DNA of 64,000 bases from Prevotella sp. (lineage in GTDB: Bacteria; Bacteroidota; Bacteroidia; Bacteroidales; Bacteroidaceae). A program made the translations under genes and the position numbers. This document shows, one piece after another, positions 18,974 through 30,200 of this stretch. The notes under the pieces are model-generated. The model was not told the DNA's origin and did no database searches. It saw nothing but the letters and a program-made list of their open reading frames with translations. The stretch is from contig JAEEVT010000003.1 of assembly GCA_016291005.1 (NCBI GenBank), positions 1 to 64,000 on the forward strand. The letters run 5' to 3'. The first letter of the stretch is position 1. Every line of letters starts with the position of its first letter.

Positions 18974-21900
18974 TTACTTGACTACAACGGTACGTCCATT
19001 GCGGATGTAGAGACCCTTCGTTGTCGGACGGTCGATGCGGACACCCTGGATGGTGTACCACTCGCCATCAGCATACTTGCCAAGGTACAAACCAGCAATG
19101 CCAGTAGCAGTCTTGTAGGCTTCCTCGGCATCCTTCAGAGCCTGAAGAGCATTGTTGATCTCATCCTGAGTCGTAGCATTCTGCAGAGCGTCTTGGGCAG
19201 CAGCAATGGCATCGGCCAGAGCCTTACCAGGTGTACCATCCTCCGTAGAAGCATCGCCTAGCAGTTCAGTAGCCGTAGCAATCTCAGTCTCCAAAGCACT
19301 CTTGTCGAGAGGAAGCGTTGCGTAGATGTAGCCTTCGTGCCAGTCTTCACCACCATCCTTGTTCGGACGGAAGTAAACGTCGTAGTTGCCAGCATTCTGG
19401 ATGGTATAGTTGTTATCCATTCCAGTCGGGTACCAAATCGGGTCTTTACCTTCTTCAACCTTGATGACCTTGAACTGTGCAGAAGCTTCAAAGGCGACAT
19501 TCTTGATCATGTACTCAACCACACCTTGAGCACCTTCATTGCGGGCCAGCTTGTAGTTAGCCAGGTCAGCAGCCACAGTAGACCAGCCGGTCATTGTACC
19601 AGTCAGGTAGTAGTCAGCCTCTGGTGTGGTGGCTGCCTTGTAGGCTTCTTCGGCATCCTTCAGGGTTTGGACAGCAGCGTCAATCTCATCCTGAGTCGTT
19701 GCAGTCTGCAGAGCCTGCTGAGCAGCAGCAATGGCATCGGCCAAAGTCTTGCCCGGAGTACCATCCTCCGTAGAAGCGTCGCCTAACAATGCGGTAGCCG
19801 TAGCAATCTCAGCCTCCAAAGCACTCTTGTCGAGTGTAGAGGTTGAAGAAGCTGTTGCATAGATGTAGCCTTCATGCCAGTCTTGACCACCATCAGCATT
19901 CGGACGGAAATAAACATCGTAGTCGCCAGCAGTCTGGATGACATAGTCATTATCCGATCCACCAGGATACCAAGTCGTTTCTTCACCTTCTTTAATTTTG
20001 ATGACCTTGAATTTAGCATCTGCCTCGAAAGCGACATTCTTAATCACGTACTCTACACCTTCAGCACCTTCTTTGAGAGCCAGTTTGTAGTTAGCCAGGT
20101 CAGCAGCCGCCTGAGACCAGTTGGTCATAGTACCAGTCAGGTAGTAGTCAGCCTCTTCTACAGGAGCATCACCTGTTCTGGTGACGGTGAGTTTCAGATC
20201 CTTGCTGACGCTGAAGAGATACTTACCTGGAGTGGTCAGCTGTATGTTACCATCATTCACCTTGACAAGTTGAACTGCCTCGCCGAGGGTAGGAGTAACA
20301 TTACCTTCCCCGATGGCATAGCGGTGTACACCATTGAACTGAGACCAACTCTCATCACCATTGGCAGTAAACGCAGCATCACCGAAGGTAATGTACGATT
20401 CGCCAGTAAGCGTTGCCTCATATTCGAAAGCGTTCGTTTCTGAATTCAGCGTCATCGCCGTCGTACCAGACCAACCATTATCAGTACCAGTACCCATGAT
20501 GTAAAACTCCGTCGGTTCTGTCTGAGGCTCAACATAAGGAACAACCCAGCGTGGGTCACCCGACTGATATTCAGCTGCTTTAGAAGAAGCAGCAATCGTC
20601 AGGTCAATACCACCATTCTCGGCTGTCAGGTCAAGTGCTGCGGTAGGAGCCGTAAATGCAGGTTCAATGCTCTCTGACATCGTGGCCTCTTCAGTACCAC
20701 CCCAAGAGACATTTTTCTCAATGGTCTTTGTACAATTACCCTGGAAGAACTTAGAAAGATTCTTCAAGTCAACATAGATATTCTGAGTACCAGTCATCTC
20801 TGTCTTCGCATTATTCGGAGTATTGTTACCGAAATTCTGCTCTTTGAACGTATTTATAATGGTATTCTTAGTCAACTTGAAATCAAATGTTGAAGTACCA
20901 TTGTTCGTTCCAAATGCCTTAGCTGCATTAGATGCATTTGCAAAACGGACGAAGTAAGCATTACTTGTCTCGTTGATGTTATAGATGGTGTTCTCAGAGA
21001 TTGTTATGTTCTTGATGGCGCTCTTATTATTTGCCGCCTTATCAAATGCGATGAAGTTCTTTCCTGTGACGTCAAGCTGGATAATGCTCTTCGTCATGGT
21101 GAAGTTCTCCAAAGCCCAGTCAGCTCCATTGCTGGTGATGAGGCTACTCTTCAGGTTCTTAACCATCACATTCTCTATAGTAACAGAATTCAGAAGGTTA
21201 AAGTCTGTTGAAGCTGCATCGTTATAAACATCTTGATTCTTCTTTGTGCCCTCAGCAGGAGCTGCCGTCAGAGCAATCAAAGGAACAGTCAGCTCGGTAG
21301 CATCAATCTTAACGTCCTTCAAGGTGATGTTGTCGTTCAGGACAAAGTTCGTTTCAGCGCCCAGGGTCAAAATCTTGTTCGCACCGTCAATAACCAGCTC
21401 TTTGTTCAGAGGAACATTGATAGTGGCATCAAGAATCTCGTCCTTAGTCATGGTGACTGTTGCAGTTCCGCCATCTTCAACAGCAGCAATCGCAGCGGCT
21501 ACTTGCTCAGAGAATTTCGTACCAGGCTCAACACCATTGGAAGCAACATAGATACACTTGTGGAACCAGTCGTCACCACCACTATAGTCTGGGCGGAAAT
21601 AGACGGTATAGTTGCCGGCATCGTTGATGGTGCAGTTGTTATTTTCGCCTTCTGGATACCAGACTTCCTTCTGGCCCTTTACAATCTTGAACTCTGCACC
21701 AGCGGCAAAGTCGAGAGTTATCATATACTCGCCAGTACTTTCCTTGTTGGCCGTCAACTTGTAATTGTCAGAGGGAGTCCACTCGTTCATCGAGCCAACC
21801 AGGAAATAGTCCGTCTCAACAACGGAAGCTTCCTGAACAGTCACCTTAAACGTGGCATCTGCCGGTGTCAGGTTGTTTCGTTCTGCATCCGTTATTTTCT

Positions 21901-22315
21901 GGCTGAATATCTTTCCTTGAGACTCACCAGCTGTGGCATTTTCACTTGCCTCTAACTTCAGCTTGAGCAGCCAGGCGTCATTACCTGCTAACGGCTTGTT
22001 TTGGCTTGAATAAATAAGAACGTGATAGGCATTGCCTTCTCCTTCACTAATGGAAAAGGAATGAGTCTGGCCAAAACGGTCACTTTTCTCGGCGAGAAAA
22101 TCTCCGTTGCCGTCTTTGGCAATAGTCACACCGCTGGGCAGCGATATCCAGAAGTCAGTCATGATATACTGGCTTGCCGGATCGTCCAGCTCCACGGCCA
22201 GGTCATAAGTTCCTCCTTGATCGATGGTGAAGTCCGAGACCTTGAGTCCCTCACCATAGGCACTGCCCACAAAAGTGAGCAATGCCAATAGGAGATAATT
22301 TCTTAATTGTTTCAT
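18974..22315 (-). CDS. Secreted protein: cohesin-like N-terminal domain, SusE/F-like starch-binding-type modules, DUF4957-like region, FIVAR-like helical modules, C-terminal sorting-like motif
   Basis: 1113 aa; repeated DYYLTGTMTxWS...KFKVIKVEEG...WYPxGxDNxYxIQxAGxYDVYFRPNxDGGxDWHEGYIYA; two copies of LDKSALExEIATATxLLGDASTEDGTPGKxLADAIAAAQ; C-term KGLYIRNGRTVVVK. Confidence 0.83.
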   Translation of the reverse strand: MKQLRNYLLLALLTFVGSAYGEGLKVSDFTIDQGGTYDLAVELDDPASQYIMTDFWISLPSGVTIAKDGNGDFLAEKSDRFGQTHSFSISEGEGNAYHVLIYSSQNKPLAGNDAWLLKLKLEASENATAGESQGKIFSQKITDAERNNLTPADATFKVTVQEASVVETDYFLVGSMNEWTPSDNYKLTANKESTGEYMITLDFAAGAEFKIVKGQKEVWYPEGENNNCTINDAGNYTVYFRPDYSGGDDWFHKCIYVASNGVEPGTKFSEQVAAAIAAVEDGGTATVTMTKDEILDATINVPLNKELVIDGANKILTLGAETNFVLNDNITLKDVKIDATELTVPLIALTAAPAEGTKKNQDVYNDAASTDFNLLNSVTIENVMVKNLKSSLITSNGADWALENFTMTKSIIQLDVTGKNFIAFDKAANNKSAIKNITISENTIYNINETSNAYFVRFANASNAAKAFGTNNGTSTFDFKLTKNTIINTFKEQNFGNNTPNNAKTEMTGTQNIYVDLKNLSKFFQGNCTKTIEKNVSWGGTEEATMSESIEPAFTAPTAALDLTAENGGIDLTIAASSKAAEYQSGDPRWVVPYVEPQTEPTEFYIMGTGTDNGWSGTTAMTLNSETNAFEYEATLTGESYITFGDAAFTANGDESWSQFNGVHRYAIGEGNVTPTLGEAVQLVKVNDGNIQLTTPGKYLFSVSKDLKLTVTRTGDAPVEEADYYLTGTMTNWSQAAADLANYKLALKEGAEGVEYVIKNVAFEADAKFKVIKIKEGEETTWYPGGSDNDYVIQTAGDYDVYFRPNADGGQDWHEGYIYATASSTSTLDKSALEAEIATATALLGDASTEDGTPGKTLADAIAAAQQALQTATTQDEIDAAVQTLKDAEEAYKAATTPEADYYLTGTMTGWSTVAADLANYKLARNEGAQGVVEYMIKNVAFEASAQFKVIKVEEGKDPIWYPTGMDNNYTIQNAGNYDVYFRPNKDGGEDWHEGYIYATLPLDKSALETEIATATELLGDASTEDGTPGKALADAIAAAQDALQNATTQDEINNALQALKDAEEAYKTATGIAGLYLGKYADGEWYTIQGVRIDRPTTKGLYIRNGRTVVVK
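19100..20160. repeat. Tandemly duplicated module (period roughly 540 bp) within the 18974-22315 gene
   Basis: Near-identical segments: GTACCATCCTCCGTAGAAGCATCGCCTAGCAG...GCACTCTTGTCGAG at ~19229 and GTACCATCCTCCGTAGAAGCGTCGCCTAACAA...GCACTCTTGTCGAG at ~19759. Confidence 0.85.
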
Positions 22316-25300
22316 TTGACAACTATTTTTTGTTCATTAATAATATACATACCCTTAGAAAGTCCCTTGGTAGAGGTCACACCACGCTTGACAAGACGGC
22401 CGTCGGCAGTATAGACGTCAAACGGCTGACCGTTGGTAATGATGGTGCTGATGCCGGTCGTCGAACCCGACGTAACATCGGTTCCGCGATAGCCTTGCTT
22501 GTCGGCACTAATCAGCAGAGCATCGTTAACCTTCATCTCACCATTTCCTGTGTAGTGGAATGTCAGAGTGTTGGCATTCGAGTCGAATGCGGCATTCTCA
22601 TCAGAATAACAGAGAACCATGTACTTGTTGCCATCCAACTGTCGATAAGCCACCGTATGGCGGTTGTCGGTAGAAACGCCAGTCAGTGTCATTCCGTCTG
22701 ACAATTCCACCATCATCTGTGTCAGGATGAACTGTTCGTAAGCATCAATGCCTAATGTCTTGACGCCAGCATTGTTCTCAGTCAATGTCAGAGGCTTCTC
22801 TGCCAAGGCCGACATAGCGGGAGAGTGACTCGGTGCAGGCTGTGCCATGATGAGATCTACTAATGCCACGAGGTCGAAGCCGTCGATGACATTGTCCGGA
22901 GCGGAAGCAGGATACAGGTCTGCTTCAAGCTGATAGCCCTGTTCCATGATGAGTTGCACCATCGCAACGATGTCAAAGCCATCAATCACTCCATCTCCAT
23001 TGAGGTCTCCAGCTAAAGTCGCAGGAGCAGCATCCTCAAGAACGACGTTGATGAATCCGATGTTTTTTCCTCTTGCTAAACCGGTGAAGGTAATCTCTGA
23101 CGCCTTGCCAGTCCACGTCATGATGCTGTATATGGGATTTTCATCAGCATTCAGTTTGACCATAGTCTGGGTAATTTCACCCGGCGTAGACGTCAAGAAC
23201 ACCTCAGCAGTTTCAATTGCTTTGAATTCAACCTTCACAATGTTCTTGCCTTCGGGGGCAGTCAGCTTGAATGAGCCCTTGCCGACATTGAGGCTATTAC
23301 TCTTAATCTTAACAGCACTGATACCAGTCAGCGTAACGCCATCCATAGTAATGGGATTCTCCTCGGTAAGTGAAGTTTCTGCAGTCCACTGGCCGTTGTT
23401 GTTCTCGAAGTCGAAGGTCGGAGCGAATACATACTCGTAAGCCTTGCCGTCCTCGAAGACGAGATCCTCGGTCTGGTTACCCTCTCCAGTGTCTCCATTG
23501 CTGAAGATAATCATGGCGGGAGCTTCCTCACCCTTGAGGGTCACGGTGTAAACATCATCAGCACCAGCTCTCAACTCAGTGCCAGGCCATGCGCCTAAGT
23601 ACTCAGTCGTGGTTCCCTGGTCACCTTCGTCAGTCGTTGTCCATGCATAAGCATATACTTTCGACCAAGGAGCGTTGGTGGTGAACGTTGCGGTGAAGGT
23701 CTTAATGCTGGCCTTCTCAACGTCAAGCGTCAAAGTGTTGTTCTCAGTGTCAGCCGTGAAGGTCAGGTTATAGTCGCCAGCTGGATATTCCTCAGTACCG
23801 AACACGAAGTTCTGATTACCCTCAGCAGGCAGTTCATAGTCGCCCCACTTGCCGTTAGCAGTAGCCTTGTATTCATACGTCTTAGCCTCAGCAGTAAACG
23901 GTACGGTCAGCGTCCAGACAGCGGGATTCTCAGCATCCTGAGTCATCTCCTTAGCCATGCTGAAGTCCCACTCGCCAGTCTCCTCATTCTTAGTAGGCCA
24001 TCCACCGGTGAGTTCACCCACGATAGCCATGGTCTCGATTTCAACAGGCTTCTGATACCATACGCCGAAGTTGTCGAAATGATAGTCGGTAGCGCTCAAT
24101 TCCTCCTGGAGATTGAAGGCAATGGTCAGCAGACCAGGACCGACGGTGGTAACGTCATTTTCCGTTTTATCACCAGCCATAGCACCACTGACCTCAATAT
24201 CGTTAGAGAAGTGTTGCCACTCGGTAGTGAAGTTTACGTCACCGATAGCAGCCCAGTGAAGGTAATTACCCGGCGCATTGTGAGCCTGCGTGGTAGCCTT
24301 AGCTGGCTGGCTGGCCTTGTAGTCGAATTCGACATGCAGTTTCGAGCCAGCGGGCAGAGCTTCCTTGAGCTGAATCCAGAACTGAGAGTCCCAAGCAACA
24401 GGTTCTTCCTTCGTATCATCGGCTGTCTTCACCAAGATACCGCGGCTGCCATCCGTACCAGCACCTGCAACGATAGCAGCAGGAACGATGTCTGAAGAAG
24501 GATACTCCTTCATAAGATAGCTGCTGGCATCGTCTTCGGCGAGGTTACCATTGGTGGTAGCTAACGTCCAGCCCTCAGGAGCCAATATGATAGGAGCTTC
24601 TTCTCCAGTAGGCTTCTTATATTCGTAGGCAGCGCCGTTCACGAATTCGAGGTCACTAGTCTGGTTACCCTCGCCGCTGTTACCATTGTTGAAGATAATC
24701 ATCTCAGGAGCGTCAGTAGATACGATGCTCACAGTGTAGACGCTAGTTTCGGCATTCTTCTCCAGCTTAGTGCCAGGCCAGTCGCCGAGGAACTTCGTCA
24801 CGTTGGGTTCCGTACCGCTCCAAGCGTAGGCATAGACCTCTTCCCATTCAGCATCGGTGGTGAATGTTGCGGTGTAAGTGGTCACATCCAGCTTCTCCAC
24901 ATCGAGGTTAATCGAGTGCTTCCTGGTATCAACCGTAAATGTCAACTTGTACTTTCCAGCACCTAAGTTTGGAGTATCGAAGTTGTAATCAGCATTGCCT
25001 TCTGCAGGCAGTTCATAGTCGCCCCACTTGCCGTTGGCAGTAGCCTTATACTCGTAAGTCTTGGCTTCAGCCGTGAATTCATCCTTTACGAACGTCCAGA
25101 CAGCTGGGTTCTCAGCATCCTGAGTCATCTGCCAACCGTTTGCGGGATCCCAGTTAGGATCAGCGTCTCCCTCAGCAGCTTCAAGCCCAAGGAAGTCACC
25201 CACGATTGCCATGCTGTTGTATTCAGGCTTAGTGTACGGAACCGGATTCTGGGCAGGATTCAAGGTCAGTGTAGAAAGGGCCTCAGTAGGAACCTCGAAC

Positions 25301-27144
25301 TTCACGTTATCGAAGACGAACTGTGTAGCCACTTTATTGGCACCCAAGTTGAAGGCGATGGTCTGGAAAATCTTCAAGAAACCGTCACCCTGACTTCCGT
25401 CACACTCTGCAGGAATAGTGCCTTCTGCACTGTAGGTCTGCCATTCGGTGGTAAAGCTACCAGTGCCAATACATATATAATGGATGTACTGGCCAGGCTC
25501 AGCGTGACACTGCGTGTCGAAGTCACCAGCCTTATCGGCCTTGTAATCGAACGACACACGATACGGTGTACCGGCAGGAATCTGATAAGGCAGACGGATA
25601 AAGAACTGGCTATCCCAATTTTCTTTGGGATCGTAATACGACTCCACCTTCACAGCCTTGGAGTCATCCTTGCCAATACCCTCTGTGAAGTTGGCGAGGA
25701 ACGGGCCACCGATGCCCTGCTCAGTCACATAGAAGCACTCAGCGCTCTCGCCCTCCATATTGCCATTAACGATAATATCTGTCCAGTCGTCAATGACAGC
25801 GGGCTTCTGATACCATACGCCGAAGTTGTCGAAGCAATATTCATTTGCAGTCTTGTCTACTGCCAAATTGAAAGCTATGCTTCGCAGTCCCTCCTTATTG
25901 CCAGGCTGACCTTCTACCTCACCATGAGCCATAAAGGCGCTGATTTCGATATCTTTCGAGAAGGTCTGCCACTCTTCAGTGAAATCAACGTTGCCCAAGC
26001 AGCTCCAATAGTTGTAGTCGCCAGGAGTACCATGTGACTGTGTTCCAGCAGTAGCGGCGTGCTTTGCCTTGTAGTCGAACTGGACATGTAGAATATTGCC
26101 TTCTTGCAATGACTCAGACAAGACAATAAAGAACTGGGTGGCCCAATCATTTCCTGAAGGATTATCAGCCGTCTTCACCACGATACCGCGGCTATTATTC
26201 TTACCTGCACCTGGGGTAATCTCTACAGGATCCGTTCCCTGGGCATAATAGCTGCTAACATCATCACCAGCAAGATTACCGTTGGTAATAAGTTTCGTCC
26301 AACCCTCTGGGGCTTGCAATTCAGGATCGTCGTCACCTCCGACTGCATTGGAAGCAACATAGATGCAGCCCTGGAACCAGTCGTTACCACCATCAGCATC
26401 CGGACGGAAGTAAATGGTATAAGTGCCATCGGCAGTAATCTCGCCGTTCTCACCATAGTTGTTACCTGTTCCATCAGGATACCAGGTTGCGGTATTTCCT
26501 ACAAGCTTGATAATCTTGAACTGATCGGTAGTAGTCAGAGCAACGTCTGCAAGCATATACTCCACACCTTCTGCACCCTGGTTAAGGGTCAGCTTGTAAG
26601 CATCGTCTATGTTCACACTGGCTGGGAGACCAAACCAATTGTTCATGGTGCCAACCAGGTAGTATTCAGGTTCACCAATAATAGGAGAGTCTAACGTCAC
26701 ATTGGCGGTCACATCACCCACAGTCAGCTCAGTACCTTGGGTAGTGGTAGTGAGGCGGGAGTTAGTGAGTTTGATGGTGCCCTCAGTGAAATTCTCGTCG
26801 GCCTTCACCGACAGGTTGATGACTTCACCGGTAGCAAGTGCGTTGCCTGCCAATGAGAGCAGCGACACACGTGTAGCACCAGACCCTAAAACGTTAGAAC
26901 TTAATGAGGGTTCGTCAGCCACCTTGCTCAAACCCTCTAATGAGAGGCCTTCGCTGAGGACAATGTCCGTCTGGATGCCATATATCGGAGCATCCGATGT
27001 CAGCGTGATGGCAACAGTCTTGGTTTCTCCAGCCTGGATGCTGAAGTCAGCAAGTCCGAGCGACTGCGCCGCAGCGTCCGAAATGCCGGCTACCATCATC
27101 AAAAGGAGCATAGAGAACCATTTGAATAGTTTTTTGTTATTCAT
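22312..27144 (-). CDS. Giant secreted multi-CBM protein: cohesin-like N-terminus, three jelly-roll-like repeats, X25/SusE-like and CBM26-like starch-binding modules, dockerin-like pair, second cohesin-like domain, C-terminal sorting-like motif
   Basis: 1610 aa; CBM26-like TFTTxAxWxxVYAYAWxxTxxx..YLGxWPGTxL...PxMIIFxNGxxGEGNQTxDLxFxxGxAYEY twice; dockerin-like DLNGDGVIDGFDIVAMVQLIM...NVIDGFDLVALVDLIM; C-term KGMYIINEQKIVVK. Confidence 0.85.
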   Translation of the reverse strand: MNNKKLFKWFSMLLLMMVAGISDAAAQSLGLADFSIQAGETKTVAITLTSDAPIYGIQTDIVLSEGLSLEGLSKVADEPSLSSNVLGSGATRVSLLSLAGNALATGEVINLSVKADENFTEGTIKLTNSRLTTTTQGTELTVGDVTANVTLDSPIIGEPEYYLVGTMNNWFGLPASVNIDDAYKLTLNQGAEGVEYMLADVALTTTDQFKIIKLVGNTATWYPDGTGNNYGENGEITADGTYTIYFRPDADGGNDWFQGCIYVASNAVGGDDDPELQAPEGWTKLITNGNLAGDDVSSYYAQGTDPVEITPGAGKNNSRGIVVKTADNPSGNDWATQFFIVLSESLQEGNILHVQFDYKAKHAATAGTQSHGTPGDYNYWSCLGNVDFTEEWQTFSKDIEISAFMAHGEVEGQPGNKEGLRSIAFNLAVDKTANEYCFDNFGVWYQKPAVIDDWTDIIVNGNMEGESAECFYVTEQGIGGPFLANFTEGIGKDDSKAVKVESYYDPKENWDSQFFIRLPYQIPAGTPYRVSFDYKADKAGDFDTQCHAEPGQYIHYICIGTGSFTTEWQTYSAEGTIPAECDGSQGDGFLKIFQTIAFNLGANKVATQFVFDNVKFEVPTEALSTLTLNPAQNPVPYTKPEYNSMAIVGDFLGLEAAEGDADPNWDPANGWQMTQDAENPAVWTFVKDEFTAEAKTYEYKATANGKWGDYELPAEGNADYNFDTPNLGAGKYKLTFTVDTRKHSINLDVEKLDVTTYTATFTTDAEWEEVYAYAWSGTEPNVTKFLGDWPGTKLEKNAETSVYTVSIVSTDAPEMIIFNNGNSGEGNQTSDLEFVNGAAYEYKKPTGEEAPIILAPEGWTLATTNGNLAEDDASSYLMKEYPSSDIVPAAIVAGAGTDGSRGILVKTADDTKEEPVAWDSQFWIQLKEALPAGSKLHVEFDYKASQPAKATTQAHNAPGNYLHWAAIGDVNFTTEWQHFSNDIEVSGAMAGDKTENDVTTVGPGLLTIAFNLQEELSATDYHFDNFGVWYQKPVEIETMAIVGELTGGWPTKNEETGEWDFSMAKEMTQDAENPAVWTLTVPFTAEAKTYEYKATANGKWGDYELPAEGNQNFVFGTEEYPAGDYNLTFTADTENNTLTLDVEKASIKTFTATFTTNAPWSKVYAYAWTTTDEGDQGTTTEYLGAWPGTELRAGADDVYTVTLKGEEAPAMIIFSNGDTGEGNQTEDLVFEDGKAYEYVFAPTFDFENNNGQWTAETSLTEENPITMDGVTLTGISAVKIKSNSLNVGKGSFKLTAPEGKNIVKVEFKAIETAEVFLTSTPGEITQTMVKLNADENPIYSIMTWTGKASEITFTGLARGKNIGFINVVLEDAAPATLAGDLNGDGVIDGFDIVAMVQLIMEQGYQLEADLYPASAPDNVIDGFDLVALVDLIMAQPAPSHSPAMSALAEKPLTLTENNAGVKTLGIDAYEQFILTQMMVELSDGMTLTGVSTDNRHTVAYRQLDGNKYMVLCYSDENAAFDSNANTLTFHYTGNGEMKVNDALLISADKQGYRGTDVTSGSTTGISTIITNGQPFDVYTADGRLVKRGVTSTKGLSKGMYIINEQKIVVK

Positions 27145-27195
27145 ACCTTATTATATTTTAAGTTAGTAATAGTTTCACTCAAGTTTCTTTGTCAA

Positions 27196-27275
27196 TCAAG
27201 AATTAGAGAATGAGAGAATTATCTACCCTCAAAAGCATTTCTTACAAATAGATTCTCAAATTCTCTAATTCTTGA
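27196..27275 (-). terminator. 16-bp perfect inverted repeat between two giant genes, overlapping a short-period repeat
   Basis: TCAAGAATTAGAGAAT (27196-27211) / ATTCTCTAATTCTTGA (27260-27275). Confidence 0.5.
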
Positions 27276-27286
27276 TTTCTTTCAGT

Positions 27287-30200
27287 TTACTTCACGAAGA
27301 CCTTCTTCACCTCACCGTTAGCATTGCGGATAATGTTCATACCCTTATGCATGGTGTTGGTGCGGACGCCGTTCACGTTGTAAATATCACTGTCGGCACT
27401 GACGCCATAGACACCGTTGATGCCAGTAGCACCACCGAATCCGAGAGTGTAGGCATTAGCCTCAGCATCGGCAAACTCGATGTTGCTCACGCTGACGGTG
27501 CTGTTGCCCATGATGTCAAGCGTCAGCAGAGCGCCGTTGCTACCACTGATGGTGTTACCCTGCAACGAGAGTACGATGATGCGCCAGGTGTTCTCACCAA
27601 TGCGGTTGTAAACCAAATTCAGGTTGCTGGCACGCTCTGTGAGCTGGGCGCCGTTGAACTGTGCACCCTCGGCGAGCGTCACATCCATCTGGAAGCCTGC
27701 GAAGGCAGTGCTGTTGGTCAGGCTCAGCGTCTGTCCGTTCAAAGTCAGGAAGTTGTTGCCCTCATCGAACAAGCGAGCGCCAGCAGCGGGATCTCCATTA
27801 GGAATCTCCAATGCAATGTTCACGATACCAATTGCATCGGCCACGGTAATGGCTTCTTCGGCACCAGCATCAGCCTTGACAACATTGGCAGCATTGAACT
27901 GTGCTGTTGTCGGCACGCTCTTACCCAGAGCGAAGTCGACTGCCATCACAGCGTCGGTGGTAGTCACCTCCGAGTCGCCATTGACGTCGCCAAGAGCAAG
28001 CTCAGGCTCAATCTCGCCAGTCTTCTCGCCAGTAACGGTGATGTCCTTAGTTGCGGCATTGAAGGCAATGGAGATGGTGTAGACACCCTCAGCTCCAAGA
28101 TACTCAGGTGTAATCACCCAGTTGGTTGTTCCATCACCTTCGGGATACCATGCCTCATCATCCTTGCCAGCATTCTTCACAATCTTGAATGCAGGCTGTG
28201 CCTTGTCAGAGACGCTGATGTTCTCAGCCTTCCACTCATACTGACCAGTTTCGGCGTTCAGGGTCATCTCGTTCTTCGTCTTATCCCAGTCATAGCCAGT
28301 GAGGTCTTCAGTACCGGCAACGGTATATGTATCACTCTTTTCATAGGTATAGTCGAAGCCGTAGAATCCGAGCTTAGAGCCAGCACAGTAGACCTTGTAG
28401 CTCTTGCCTGCCTTTACTTCAAACTCGAAGGTGCCATAATACTTCTCAGCTACCGTCATTTCGTTGTAGCCTTCAAGAGCAGTACCTTCCTCTTCGATGT
28501 AGAATTTTTTGTCAGCATTCAGCACGACTGCAACGCTAACGGTTCCATCATATTTGGGAACGATAGTATAGAACGTGCCACCTGCTTTGTCACCGTTAGT
28601 TCCATTACCTTCTGTAAATGCAGTATAGCCAGGAACATGGCTATCTGCCTTGGCAGCCTTGAAGTCGGCACCATTTTCTTCACCGTAAGTAATGGTTGCT
28701 ACAACCTCTCCACCATCTTTCACATCGACAGTCTCTCCAGATTTGAACGTGTTGCCTACCTCCAAAGTATAAAGAGGTGTAGGAGCTGGCTCGGGAACAT
28801 CGCCAGTTCTCTCACCGACTACACTGATTTCCTTGGTTTCAGCATTGAAAGTTATGGTAATAGTATAGACGCCCTCGTCACCAAGATACTCAGGTGTGAT
28901 TACCCAGTTGTTAGCACCAGTAGCATCGCTTACGGGATACCAGGCAACAGTCTCAACATTCTCTGGGTCAGCATTATTGTTCACTGCAATCTTGAACTCG
29001 GGCTGTGACGTAGCAGAGACTGTGATGCCCTGGGCACTCCACTCGTAAAGACCAGACTCGGCGTTCTTCGTCATCTCGTTGGCAGTGGCAAGCCATTCAG
29101 CACCGCATAGGTCGGCAGTACCAACTACATGATAAGTGAATAATGACTCACTCTGACGCGGATCCTTACCATCGATGGTCAGCGTCCAACCGCTGGCAGC
29201 ATTGGAATTGGGGTTCCATGTAGCGGTGGCGGTGTAGGTCGCAAAGTTGGCATTATGATGGAACAGATTCAAATCCTTATCAACCGTTTCAGGATCCTTA
29301 TACACATAATCACCATTCAACACCAAGTCACTGCCAGTGCCAATCCATATCGGTTCGCCCTCACTCGGAGTGACAACCAGCTTGAAGGCGTAGTCACTGC
29401 CGGTAAGCTCTGTAAGGTCAAGAACAGCAGTGTAAACGCCATCCTCACCTAATACTAATTCTACATTCTTAGAGAAGGAATCCCAGTCACCAACCTTACC
29501 ACCGCGGATTTCAACCTTGGAAATCGTGGCAGGAGCGACCTCAACCTTGTTGGTGTACTGCTTGCCGTTCTCGAACTGAAGGTCTGCGGTCTTTTCTCCC
29601 TCAACACCGCTGTGGAAGAGGATGTTGGCAGGAGCCTCGGTAGCATTGATAGTAACATCAAAGAGGCCGGTCTCAGAATTAAATGTCAGCTGTGTGCCAG
29701 GCCATTTACCAAGATACTCCTTCGTCGTAGCAGCATCACCTTCACCAGTAGTCGTCCATGCGTAAGCATAAACGGCATTCCAGCTAGCCTCGTTTTTAAA
29801 CGTAGCAGTATAGGTATTCAGTACGGGAGCAATAGCATCGCCAACCTCAACGGTTATCTTTTCGAAGAATGTCTTGCCACCAGCAATTGTCAGGACAACC
29901 TTTGCGGCAGAACCTGCCCATTCTTTATCTGTCAGAGTCTCTACGTCTGTAGAGTTTTCTGTACCCCAGTTTGATGCATCGAAGGTAATCTTCTTAATAA
30001 CCTTTCCCTCCTCAATAGGTTCAAAGGTTAACGAAGCACCATTATAAACTCGTAACTGCAGTGCTCCGACATTATTCCAAAAACGGCAATTATTTGTAGC
30101 TTCATTATTCTTAATCAGCATCTTGACGCCTTGGTCGGCATCAACAATTGTATAGTTGTCCAGATTTCCATAATTACCCACATACTCAGACGGAACTGAA

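Noticed and set aside
27272-29008. 578-aa plus-strand ORF antisense to the 27287-31303 multi-CBM protein
   Set aside because: Shadow ORF opposite a gene with clear CBM/dockerin-like domains; no promoter or family match.
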